Virus record (IMG/VR): IMGVR_UViG_3300038954_000074
Coordinates: 1-24,284 of that record
Source: a virus
DNA: 24,284 bases
Strand: one strand, 5' to 3'
A program made the translations under genes and the position numbers. The notes under the pieces are model-generated. The model had not been told where the DNA came from, did not search any database, and saw only the letters and a list, made by a program, of their open reading frames with translations. This document shows positions 15,070 to 21,296 of this stretch, piece after piece (positions within the stretch are counted from its first letter, which is position 1; each line of letters opens with the position of its first letter).

Positions 15070-15335
15070 GCTGTTCGCTCCTCTTCGTCGACCGTGATCG
15101 GTCCCTCGACTGGCGCGAGATCGTGCTCTTCGGCCAGTAGGCGATACGGCGTGCTCGCCTTGCACCGTGCGATGCGCTCGACGACCTCGGCCCGGTTCTC
15201 CGCGTCGGCGAAGTACCTCGGGTTGATCGCGTCTGCGATGTCCGGCGGGTCGAGCTGCCGGCCTGCGGCAACCTCCGCTTCCAGGATCGCGGTGATCACT
15301 GGCACGCGGCTCTCGTCGTCCTTGCTCCTTCTCAT
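15066..15335 (-). CDS. small acidic protein, unknown
   Basis: An 89-residue mainly helical protein, MRRSKDDESRVPVITAILEA, then PPDIADAINPRYFADAENRAEVVERIARCK and a Pro/Glu tail. Start selected by ATGA overlap with the gene upstream; the earlier in-frame region has no support. Function unknown. Confidence 0.68.
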   Translation of the reverse strand: MRRSKDDESRVPVITAILEAEVAAGRQLDPPDIADAINPRYFADAENRAEVVERIARCKASTPYRLLAEEHDLAPVEGPITVDEEERTA

Positions 15336-15535
15336 GCTATGCCCCTTTCCTGTGGTGTATGCCATCCGCCAAACGTGGCGTATGTGGCCTGCTTCACGTC
15401 GGCGCGCAGCTCGTGCAACTCGGTGAGCCGGCGCTCGATGTCCTCGAGTAGATCGTAGGCGTGGTTCTCGCTTTGGATCCCGTGCTCTTCGCGGAGATAC
15501 GCCTCCGCGCTCTCGTAGTACTTCAACCGCTTCAT
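15332..15535 (-). CDS. small helical protein, unknown
   Basis: A 67-residue protein, MKRLKYYESAEAYLREEHGI at the start, with a second helix EDIERRLTELHELRADVKQA. Probably a helical hairpin. ATGA overlap at both ends places it firmly within the operon. No function recognised. Confidence 0.68.
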   Translation of the reverse strand: MKRLKYYESAEAYLREEHGIQSENHAYDLLEDIERRLTELHELRADVKQATYATFGGWHTPQERGIA

Positions 15536-15777
15536 ACCTGTTCTGCCTCCTGTAGCGCCAAGTCCAGTTGATCAATGGCGCTCTCCATCTTGACGCGGAG
15601 CTCCATCGCAATCTCGGCCCATCGGACTACGCGCTCTTGGAGCTCCTTCTCTCGGGCCTCGTAGTCTGCGAGCTTCACGTACAGTTCGTTCGGATCTCCC
15701 GGTAGGTTGTTCTCGCTGAGCTCGTGCATGGGCGGGTTATCGTCCACGACGGCTGCGGGGAAGTAGATGTTCGGCAT
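15532..15777 (-). CDS. small coiled-coil protein, unknown
   Basis: An 81-residue acidic protein with a disordered N-terminus (about 1-30) and a coiled-coil C-terminus (YVKLADYEAREKELQERVVR through LQEAEQV). Its ATG shares one base with the methyltransferase stop codon (TAATG), a coupling arrangement different from the usual ATGA. Function unknown. Confidence 0.68.
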   Translation of the reverse strand: MPNIYFPAAVVDDNPPMHELSENNLPGDPNELYVKLADYEAREKELQERVVRWAEIAMELRVKMESAIDQLDLALQEAEQV

Positions 15778-16700
15778 TAGCTGCTCCTCCTGTTCTCCAG
15801 TGCTGCGATTGTTGCGAATATCGGGTACGCCTGCTGGGGTACTACTGCGTTTCCGAGACTTCGCAATCGGTCCACCCGATTGGGAATCCCATGAGCCACT
15901 CGACCCACGTCGGGTTCAGTTGCCCACCATTCGGCGTGATTCCATACTTCGGATCCGTGAGTTGTGCTTTCCGGTTGCCTCCCTTCCAGACGTTCGCGTC
16001 CGGCGTCGCTACCATCTTCGCGAGGCCCTGCAGGCTCGGCCTCGCCTTCGTGTGGTCGCCCCGGTCGTACTGGTAATCGCCCCGCTTGTGGTCGATCGCG
16101 GTGGGAGTCGGGAACATTTTCACGTATTGATGCAACGACGCTCCGCTTTGATGTCCGTTCCCTAACTTGCCGCCGCGAATCCCGTGACCATTTGGGCTGA
16201 GGCCCGTGTCCGGCGTGGGCAACAATGAATACTCGGTCCCTCCTGTGCGGGGCGCCGACGCTTGCAGCCGGATAATGGAACGGGAGTGTTTCGTATCCTT
16301 CACGCTCCAGGTCAGAAAGCACAAGCTCGAACTCGGCTCCATCGTTGAGAGAAAGTAGTCCAGAAACGTTCTCTGCCACGACGTATGTCGGGGATAGCTC
16401 GCGAACAACTCGTAGCATCTGCGGCCAGAGGTAGCGGTCATCCTCCGCGCCTCCTCGCTTCCCGGCCTGAGAGAACGGCTGGCACGGGAATCCTCCGGAA
16501 ATAACGGTAGGGTAGATCCATCGTTCATCCGCTGTTACCTCCGCGATGTCGGTGAGTCGTGGTACGTCCGGCCAGTGTCGCTCGAGCACGCGCAGCGCAT
16601 ACGGGTCGCGCTCTACCTGCAGGATCGTGCGAAAACCGGCGGCCTCGGCGGCCAGGTCCAGACCGCCGATACCGGTGAAAAGCGATACGTGCGTCATCAT
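15777..16700 (-). CDS. cytosine-5 DNA methyltransferase (Dcm-type)
   Basis: A 307-residue enzyme that would transfer a methyl group from S-adenosylmethionine to cytosine C5 in DNA. Motifs: I, LFTGIGGLDLA (residues 7-17); IV, GGFPCQPFS with catalytic C73; VI, ENV (110-112); VIII, RRDRVFIVA (153-161); IX/X, GRVAHGIPNRVDRLRSLGNAVVP (about 266-288). The region between VIII and IX (target recognition, about 162-265) is polar and repetitive, probably because a second gene is read through it in another frame. The ATG at 16700 overlaps the previous stop by ATGA; an upstream open extension lacks support. Likely protects phage DNA from host restriction. No cognate restriction enzyme is present, as expected for an orphan phage enzyme. 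Confidence 0.92.
   Translation of the reverse strand: MMTHVSLFTGIGGLDLAAEAAGFRTILQVERDPYALRVLERHWPDVPRLTDIAEVTADERWIYPTVISGGFPCQPFSQAGKRGGAEDDRYLWPQMLRVVRELSPTYVVAENVSGLLSLNDGAEFELVLSDLEREGYETLPFHYPAASVGAPHRRDRVFIVAHAGHGPQPKWSRDSRRQVRERTSKRSVVASIRENVPDSHRDRPQAGRLPVRPGRPHEGEAEPAGPREDGSDAGRERLEGRQPESTTHGSEVWNHAEWWATEPDVGRVAHGIPNRVDRLRSLGNAVVPQQAYPIFATIAALENRRSS
15842..16528 (-). CDS. gene nested inside the methyltransferase, phage LPTP/VEWLMGFP family
   Basis: A 228-residue product read from the same strand as the methyltransferase but in another frame, entirely within it (methyltransferase residues 58-287). It has its own Shine-Dalgarno, GGAGGT at 16537-16542, eight bases before the ATG. The sequence is not shadow-like: CFLTWSVKDTK (70-80), SAPRTGGTEYSLLPTP (91-106), FPTPTAIDHKRG (139-150), ATPDANVWKGG (174-184) and LNPTWVEWLMGFPIGWT (204-220) are the recurring blocks of a phage protein family I know from genomes carrying Dcm genes, function unknown. 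The last block resembles the motif IX region of other phage methyltransferases. Presence of the family is firm; expression is inferred. Confidence 0.78.
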   Translation of the reverse strand: MNDGSTLPLFPEDSRASRSLRPGSEEARRMTATSGRRCYELFASYPRHTSWQRTFLDYFLSTMEPSSSLCFLTWSVKDTKHSRSIIRLQASAPRTGGTEYSLLPTPDTGLSPNGHGIRGGKLGNGHQSGASLHQYVKMFPTPTAIDHKRGDYQYDRGDHTKARPSLQGLAKMVATPDANVWKGGNRKAQLTDPKYGITPNGGQLNPTWVEWLMGFPIGWTDCEVSETQ

Positions 16701-16891
16701 CTTGCCCGTCGTGGATCCTGGCGCGCGGCGGCCGGCGTCGTCAATGCGACGATCTCGGCCGCGCACGCTTCCCATTGCTGGCGAGCCGCGTCTGTCTCCG
16801 GTCCGGATCCGTGGAACACGAGCCGAAACCATTCAGTGTGCGCGGCGCGGCCACGCTCCAAGGCCGCGCGCAGTTCGTCGCGGTTGATCAT
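16697..16891 (-). CDS. small helical protein, unknown
   Basis: A 64-residue protein, MINRDELRAALERGRAAHTE at the start, then DAARQQWEACAAEIVALT. Two helices with a basic tail. ATGA overlap with both the zinc-ribbon gene upstream and the methyltransferase downstream, so the three are co-translated. Function unknown. Confidence 0.7.
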   Translation of the reverse strand: MINRDELRAALERGRAAHTEWFRLVFHGSGPETDAARQQWEACAAEIVALTTPAAARQDPRRAR

Positions 16892-17106
16892 GCGGTGACC
16901 TCTACGGGTGCGCCGTAGGACACTTTTCGCGGTTTGTCCCGGTCAAAGTTGATCTGCCATCGGCACCGCGGGCACCGCTCGCCGAGACAAAGGTCTGACT
17001 CGTCGAGATAGACCTCGACGCCTTGGCCGCATCGGTAGCAGGTATCGAGCTCATCGTCCGACGTGTACCATCGGTTCGGATCGTAGCCGGTTCGCCCTCC
17101 TGACAT
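16888..17106 (-). CDS. zinc-ribbon protein, first gene of first accessory operon
   Basis: A 72-residue protein with DTCYRCGQGVEVYL (CxxC) and RCPRCRWQINFD (second CxxC), a two-knuckle zinc ribbon with a further Cys between. The message from the promoter at 17125-17153 would have a leader of about a dozen bases with AGGAGG six bases before the ATG. Zinc ribbons of this form bind nucleic acid or protein; target unknown. Confidence 0.75.
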   Translation of the reverse strand: MSGGRTGYDPNRWYTSDDELDTCYRCGQGVEVYLDESDLCLGERCPRCRWQINFDRDKPRKVSYGAPVEVTA

Positions 17107-17124
17107 AGTAGCCTCCTGCCATCT

Positions 17125-17153
17125 AATTTAGCACGGCTGCTATTTTATTGCAA
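17125..17153 (-). promoter_or_regulatory. promoter with TAGCA-N4-TGCTA operator in its spacer
   Basis: Minus strand: -35 TTGCAA (17148-17153), 17-bp spacer, -10 TAAATT (17125-17130). Palindrome TAGCAGCCGTGCTA (17129-17142) fills the spacer. Nearly the same sequence as at 12959-12987. It lies in the 54-base gap after the PP-loop gene and starts the operon that contains the methyltransferase. Confidence 0.76.
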
Positions 17154-17160
17154 GGCTTTT

Positions 17161-17910
17161 CTACAATCCGCAGTAGCCTTCGCATTCGTTGCCCCATAGA
17201 TCCCCCTGATCCTCGGAGAAGTCCACGTTTTCAAGCGGGCGCGCGCTCCTGTGAAGGAACGTTTCATCCTGCAATCGATCAAGCTTCCGGATCGAGCGGT
17301 CGAACGCCACCGCGTCGGCAAACTCTTCCGGCGAGTCCATTTTCAGGCGACGCCAGTAGTGGTCGTCATGGAACGGGCATCCAATGCAACTTGACTTTGG
17401 AACGTCCCATCCGCGTGCCTCAAGGTAGATCCTGCAGGCATTGCGGTCGATGCGTGCATCGATCAGCGGCCAGCGATGCGTTGTGTACTTCACAAAGCTG
17501 TCTTTCATCCGGTGGGCTTCATCGATGCTGATTCCGACCCATACCTCGGCTGGGTTCTTTGCCGACGCTCCGAGCTCGCGACACTTCTTCTGAATCGGAG
17601 CAACCTTGTATTCGCGCGTGCATTGCCGGCGCAGCATCGATACTTTGCCCGTCGTTTCGTTCTTGGTGAATAGCGGCATCGATGCGAAACGAGAGTCTGA
17701 TAGCGCGTCTGCTCGTAGGTTTCCCGCGCTGACTGTGAGAATCGGAATTTCGTTCAGCGCTTTTAGCCGATCAAGGTGGTCGTAGACTGCCTGCGGCTCC
17801 CATCCTGTATCTGCGAAGATTGCGTAGTCAGCTCTCGGAAGCTCGCCGCTGGCTGACATTAGGTACAGCGTGGTTGATTGAACGCCGGCCCCAAGACTGA
17901 TAACGGTCAC
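17161..17910 (-). CDS. PAPS-reductase-like PP-loop ATPase
   Basis: A 249-residue protein of the phage phosphoadenosine-phosphosulfate-reductase-like family (adenine nucleotide alpha hydrolase fold). The PP-loop is the variant ISLGAGVQSTTLYLM (4-18), followed by YAIFADTGWEP. Cysteines lie in QCTREYKVAPIQ, SSCIGCPFHDD and at the extreme C-terminus, NECEGYCGL; the latter two pairs could hold an Fe-S cluster. Classic members activate sulfate; the phage members have no proven substrate, and sulfur transfer to a nucleic acid base or backbone is a reasonable possibility. It is ATGA-coupled to the terminase nuclease gene, so it is made with the packaging proteins, and it sits directly before the methyltransferase operon. 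Confidence 0.85.
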   Translation of the reverse strand: MTVISLGAGVQSTTLYLMSASGELPRADYAIFADTGWEPQAVYDHLDRLKALNEIPILTVSAGNLRADALSDSRFASMPLFTKNETTGKVSMLRRQCTREYKVAPIQKKCRELGASAKNPAEVWVGISIDEAHRMKDSFVKYTTHRWPLIDARIDRNACRIYLEARGWDVPKSSCIGCPFHDDHYWRRLKMDSPEEFADAVAFDRSIRKLDRLQDETFLHRSARPLENVDFSEDQGDLWGNECEGYCGL

Positions 17911-18608
17911 TTTTGCCTCCCTTGGTCGCGATATAGTCGTAGCGGGTTATACGACGGCGCCTGTTCCTCGCCCCGGATGGGGGCCGGGACGGCGATTCCG
18001 AACGCCCGCTCGAAGTACCAGACTGCGATCGCCGCGGCGAGTACGATGTCGTCGTGCTCGCCCTCCTCGGCGCTGTACTTTTCGTTCTTCGCCTGACTGG
18101 TCGTGCGCCTGAATACGCGCAGCTCGTTCTCGAATTGCTCGGCGAGCTCGAGCGCCGGCGCGACCTGCAGCCTGCGATTCTGCGCGACTACCTGCAGGGC
18201 GCTGACGAGATCGCGTTTCGGGACGGTGTAGCCGACCTCGTTCTGCGCTACCGATGTACCGCCGGTGATCGTGACGCCGACCACGGCGATCCCGCCGCCG
18301 ATCATCTGCTGGACCACGGGGTAGCCGACGCCAGTGGCGTCCATCACGATCTGGATGTCCTGCCGGAATAGCTGCGGCATGTCCAGGATAGAGCGGATCC
18401 GCGCGATCAGTTGTCGGTACTCGATACCGAGCGGGAGACGCTCCATCAGCGGTACCTCATACGTCGAGTAGATCATGCGCCGTTCGCTCAGCTCTTCCCA
18501 CGTACCGGGAAGCGCGCGCCCCGGCTGCAGGCGTTCGCTTCTGCGCACGAGCACGATCGCGCTGTGGTCCTGGCGCGTTCCCACGTCCACGCCCATCACG
18601 TACTTCAC
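17907..18608 (-). CDS. terminase large subunit, nuclease domain as separate gene
   Basis: A 233-residue protein that begins immediately at the RNase-H-like nuclease domain: YVMGVDVGTRQDHSAIVLV (D8, D14), IVMDATGVG (D90) and GEHDDIVLAAAIA (D186, D187). These are the acidic residues that bind two metals and cut the genome at packaging ends. The start is GTG at 18608, overlapping the stop of the preceding gene as GTGA; the longer open frame upstream is a shadow of that gene. The ATPase half of the terminase is a different gene, 515 bases away (19123-19926). Confidence 0.88.
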   Translation of the reverse strand: MKYVMGVDVGTRQDHSAIVLVRRSERLQPGRALPGTWEELSERRMIYSTYEVPLMERLPLGIEYRQLIARIRSILDMPQLFRQDIQIVMDATGVGYPVVQQMIGGGIAVVGVTITGGTSVAQNEVGYTVPKRDLVSALQVVAQNRRLQVAPALELAEQFENELRVFRRTTSQAKNEKYSAEEGEHDDIVLAAAIAVWYFERAFGIAVPAPIRGEEQAPSYNPLRLYRDQGRQK

Positions 18609-19126
18609 GGCTCGGGTACCTCGTAGCCTTCCGGCCGCGACGCCGGCCTGAATCGGTGATCCATCCAGCGGAGCTCTCGGGCCCGCGCAAGTTCGTCGAT
18701 CTCCATGGGATCCGGTTGCTGCGCGCTCCCTCCCCATGCGGCATCGGCTATCGCGGTACATAGGCCGAACCATGCTTTCCACGGGATGACCGTGGGCTCT
18801 GACGTTGGCTTGTCCTCGCGCATCCACCACGGATTTGGTACGTCCTCGCGCTTCATCGTGCGCAGCTCTTTCGCATACGCTTCCGCGTTGTCCATCTGTA
18901 CGGCGATCAAGTGCGAGGCACATTCCTCGATCGTCGCGTTGCGAGCTCGTTCTACATAGTCGTCGTTCATTGGTTCCCCCCACTGTATCTTGTATGTTGT
19001 CGTCAACGGATCCGGCCATTTTGTGCCGTAGAGAAGCTCGTTCGATCGTTCTTTGCTCAGCGTCTTGGCGAGTTGGTGCACGTGCGCCTCGATCGCCCGT
19101 TTGCGCATTTCGTCTATCATGCTCAT
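18605..19126 (-). CDS. unknown gene inserted between the two terminase halves
   Basis: A 173-residue protein, MSMIDEMRKRAIEAHVHQLAKTLSKERS at the start. It has a middle segment DYVERARNATIEECASHLIAVQMDNAEAYAKELRTM, a WKAWFGLCTAIADAAWGG block and a DHRFRPASRPEGYEVPEP tail. The Ala-Glu-Cys helical segment resembles small accessory phage proteins that carry AAIEECA-type helices. No homing-endonuclease motif (HNH, LAGLIDADG, GIY-YIG) is visible, and the gene has overlapping start and stop (ATGA upstream, GTGA downstream), so it is coupled to both terminase parts. ATG 19126 chosen by that overlap; 19120 possible. Confidence 0.75.
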   Translation of the reverse strand: MSMIDEMRKRAIEAHVHQLAKTLSKERSNELLYGTKWPDPLTTTYKIQWGEPMNDDYVERARNATIEECASHLIAVQMDNAEAYAKELRTMKREDVPNPWWMREDKPTSEPTVIPWKAWFGLCTAIADAAWGGSAQQPDPMEIDELARARELRWMDHRFRPASRPEGYEVPEP

Positions 19127-19926
19127 AGCGCCTCTACCTCCGGATTCATGATCGTGTGCTCGCCCTCTTCGCCAAGCGGCTTCACGTCGTTGTCGAACAT
19201 ATCCCGGATCTGTTCGGCTGTGAAAGTCGCACCTTCGGGGTCCACGAACTCGGCCAGATACTCGCGCCTGAACTGGTAGTCCGGCGTGAGTAGCTGTTTT
19301 CGCTCGATCCATTCGCGCGGCACGCGCTCGCTCTCCCATACGGTGACGCGATAGCGGCTCCAGTACGGGTCGTCTCCGGTAGCGATCTTGTAGAAAAAGC
19401 CGGTCGTCTCGTAGGCGCTCGAGAGTAGAATGATCTGCCCGTTCGTCTGCAGGACCATCGGCTCGACCGCATAGTAGAGCTCGTCCTCGGCGAACGCGGC
19501 CTCATCGACTATGAGCATGGTCACATCCGACCACGATCGCGACGTCTTCGGGTCGCCGGGGAGCGCGACCATCCGGGCCCCGTTGAGAAACTCGATCTCG
19601 GTGCGTAGCTCCTTCTTGATCGGCAAGCCGGCGTGCTGGATATGCTGCTTCGCCTTCCGCATCAGATTGATCGATTGCTGCTGCGTGTCTGAGAAGATCA
19701 GCGCAAGACCGTTCGGTGTGGTCGCGCAGTGCTGGCTCGCCTTCAACGATACGGTGAAGGATTTGCCGATCTGCCGGCTGCAGGTGATACAGATTCGCCG
19801 CTCTGAGTCTCTGAGTATGTCCGCCTGCCATCCTTCCGGCTCGACGCCCATGCGCTCGCGCACGAACGCAACGGGGTCGAGATTGATCCGGATGGATTCA
19901 AGCACTCTCGCGGCGACGGAAGACAC
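19123..19926 (-). CDS. terminase large subunit, ATPase domain as separate gene
   Basis: A 267-residue DNA-packaging motor protein. Walker A CSRQIGKS (49-56), Walker B TMLIVDEAAF (136-145, D141/E142) and coupling motif IILLSSAYE (165-173) are present. The sequence ends at FRREYLAEFVDPEGATFTAEQI plus about 20 residues, the point where the linker to the nuclease domain normally begins, so the nuclease is absent. It begins with GTG at 19926, GGAGGAG seven bases upstream, and overlaps the small subunit gene by 29 bases. Function requires the nuclease gene at 17907-18608. Confidence 0.9.
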   Translation of the reverse strand: MSSVAARVLESIRINLDPVAFVRERMGVEPEGWQADILRDSERRICITCSRQIGKSFTVSLKASQHCATTPNGLALIFSDTQQQSINLMRKAKQHIQHAGLPIKKELRTEIEFLNGARMVALPGDPKTSRSWSDVTMLIVDEAAFAEDELYYAVEPMVLQTNGQIILLSSAYETTGFFYKIATGDDPYWSRYRVTVWESERVPREWIERKQLLTPDYQFRREYLAEFVDPEGATFTAEQIRDMFDNDVKPLGEEGEHTIMNPEVEAL

Positions 19927-20665
19927 TCGCTATCTCCTCCACGAGCTCTGGATACTTGCTGAACGCCTCCATGAGCTCTTGCTCGAGCTGGTGATACTCG
20001 GGGTGGCGCGTGATATCGCTGTTTCCCTGCGCGCGTAGCTCCGCGGCGTAGTCGATCAAGAGCTTCATTTGCCCCTGCAGCCCCTTGGCCGCCGATAGCA
20101 CGAGCGTACGCGGGTCGTTCGCCATGTTCCGCGGCTGCAGGATCTCCGATTGCGGCGAAGCGTACTCGCCGTTATTCGCCTCGTAGAGCGCCTCCTGCAG
20201 CGTCATGCTCTCGTAGGTGGGCGCGCCGCGGTCATTGTACGTGACTTTCTGTACCAGAATCTCCTCGGCGCGCGGCGCGAGCGTGTAGCGCGACGGATCG
20301 GCCGGATCGGTGAGATAGGCGTCGCACGCGTCAAAGAGCTTTCGCACGCGCTTGATGATCCCGTTCACTTCCCGTAGCAGGTCGATGCCCTCGAGCAGCT
20401 CGTCCTCCTCGAGCTTCGCTTGCACGCGGTCGACGTTGATCGCCGGGCCGGCGCGCGCGCCAGTCTTGCGTTTTGCCCTGTTCACCGTGACGCCGGCCAT
20501 CTGCGCGACGAGCTTGTTTTTGCGATAGCGCGACAATGTGGACGGGTGAATCCCGTACTTCTTACCGATCTCGGCGAGCGAAAGCTCTTGCTTGATCAGC
20601 GCCTTCTCGATCTGCTTTCGCTTCGGATGGTGCTCGATCAGGTACTTATTTCGCTCCGTGCCCAT
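19898..20665 (-). CDS. terminase small subunit
   Basis: A 255-residue protein with a helix-turn-helix near the N-terminus (QELSLAEIGKKYGIHPSTLSRYRKN, about 26-50), a basic linker (NRAKRKTGARAG), and a helical remainder typical of small terminase subunits that recognise the genome end and recruit the large subunit. It is directly upstream of the ATPase gene, the usual order. It overlaps the preceding small gene by 20 bases. Confidence 0.86.
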   Translation of the reverse strand: MGTERNKYLIEHHPKRKQIEKALIKQELSLAEIGKKYGIHPSTLSRYRKNKLVAQMAGVTVNRAKRKTGARAGPAINVDRVQAKLEEDELLEGIDLLREVNGIIKRVRKLFDACDAYLTDPADPSRYTLAPRAEEILVQKVTYNDRGAPTYESMTLQEALYEANNGEYASPQSEILQPRNMANDPRTLVLSAAKGLQGQMKLLIDYAAELRAQGNSDITRHPEYHQLEQELMEAFSKYPELVEEIASVFRRRESA

Positions 20666-20837
20666 CGAATGCCCTCGTCGGTTTCGCGTTCCGCCAGTAG
20701 TCTTTCAGGCTTTCAATGTCGCCCCGGATACGATCACCTTCCGGGCCGGTGAGTTCCTCGTGCGATACGTGAATCTCGAACACGTAGACGAGCTCGCTGT
20801 TCACGAAATCTTTGCGCTGGCTGACTGTGTGTTTCAT
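20646..20837 (-). CDS. small protein upstream of terminase, unknown
   Basis: A 63-residue protein, MKHTVSQRKDFVNSELVYVF at the start, then a helix LTGPEGDRIRGDIESLKDYW. The ATG at 20837 overlaps the preceding stop as ATGA; an in-frame ATG six codons earlier (20855) is possible but has poorer Shine-Dalgarno. Function unknown. Confidence 0.68.
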   Translation of the reverse strand: MKHTVSQRKDFVNSELVYVFEIHVSHEELTGPEGDRIRGDIESLKDYWRNAKPTRAFDGHGAK

Positions 20838-21088
20838 AGACTCCAGGGCCTCCATCGCCTGATCGAATCGACTACGCTCGGGCGAACCTTCGCGTCGATC
20901 TTCAATCCCGTGTCACGGAAAACGTACCACGGCTCGCCGTGGCGTGGCTTGATGATGTCAACCTTCACGTCCACGCCGTTCATCCGTAGCGTCGTCTGCG
21001 CCACCGCGCGCTCGTACTTATTGCCGGGTGCGGTGGCTGCCTCCTCCCACGACGAGTACGTTCGCATGACTTTTCGCGGGTCACTCAT
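20834..21088 (-). CDS. small early protein, unknown
   Basis: An 84-residue protein, MSDPRKVMRTYSSWEEAATA at the start, then beta-like LRMNGVDVKVDIIKPRHGEPWYVFRD. GAGGAGG is well placed before the ATG, and the gene overlaps its upstream neighbour by eight bases. Longer open frame upstream is not supported. Unknown family. Confidence 0.7.
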   Translation of the reverse strand: MSDPRKVMRTYSSWEEAATAPGNKYERAVAQTTLRMNGVDVKVDIIKPRHGEPWYVFRDTGLKIDAKVRPSVVDSIRRWRPWSL

Positions 21089-21296
21089 TGTCGCGTACCT
21101 CCTCATATGTCGCCTCGAAGATTCCCGGCTTGCGCGGCATCTTCGCCTTTGCCGCCTCTTCGGCCTGACGGGCAAGGCGGATCCGGTCCGGATGCTCGGT
21201 GATCCGCACGTGAAACGGTATGTGGGTCCAGTCTCCGGTATCACGGGTTACCCGTCCGGTTCGATTGTACTGTTCGTAGTGGTCGACCATTCTCAT
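21081..21296 (-). CDS. small early protein, unknown
   Basis: A 71-residue protein, MRMVDHYEQYNRTGRVTRDT at the start, with DHPDR-like helix PDRIRLARQAEEAAKAKMPRK. ATGA overlap with the replication-protein candidate. Unknown family. Confidence 0.68.
   Translation of the reverse strand: MRMVDHYEQYNRTGRVTRDTGDWTHIPFHVRITEHPDRIRLARQAEEAAKAKMPRKPGIFEATYEEVRDNE

Noticed and set aside
18605-19126. Homing endonuclease or intron as cause of the split terminase
   Set aside because: No HNH, GIY-YIG or LAGLIDADG motif, no splice-like conserved structure, and start/stop overlaps on both sides argue for an ordinary coupled gene.
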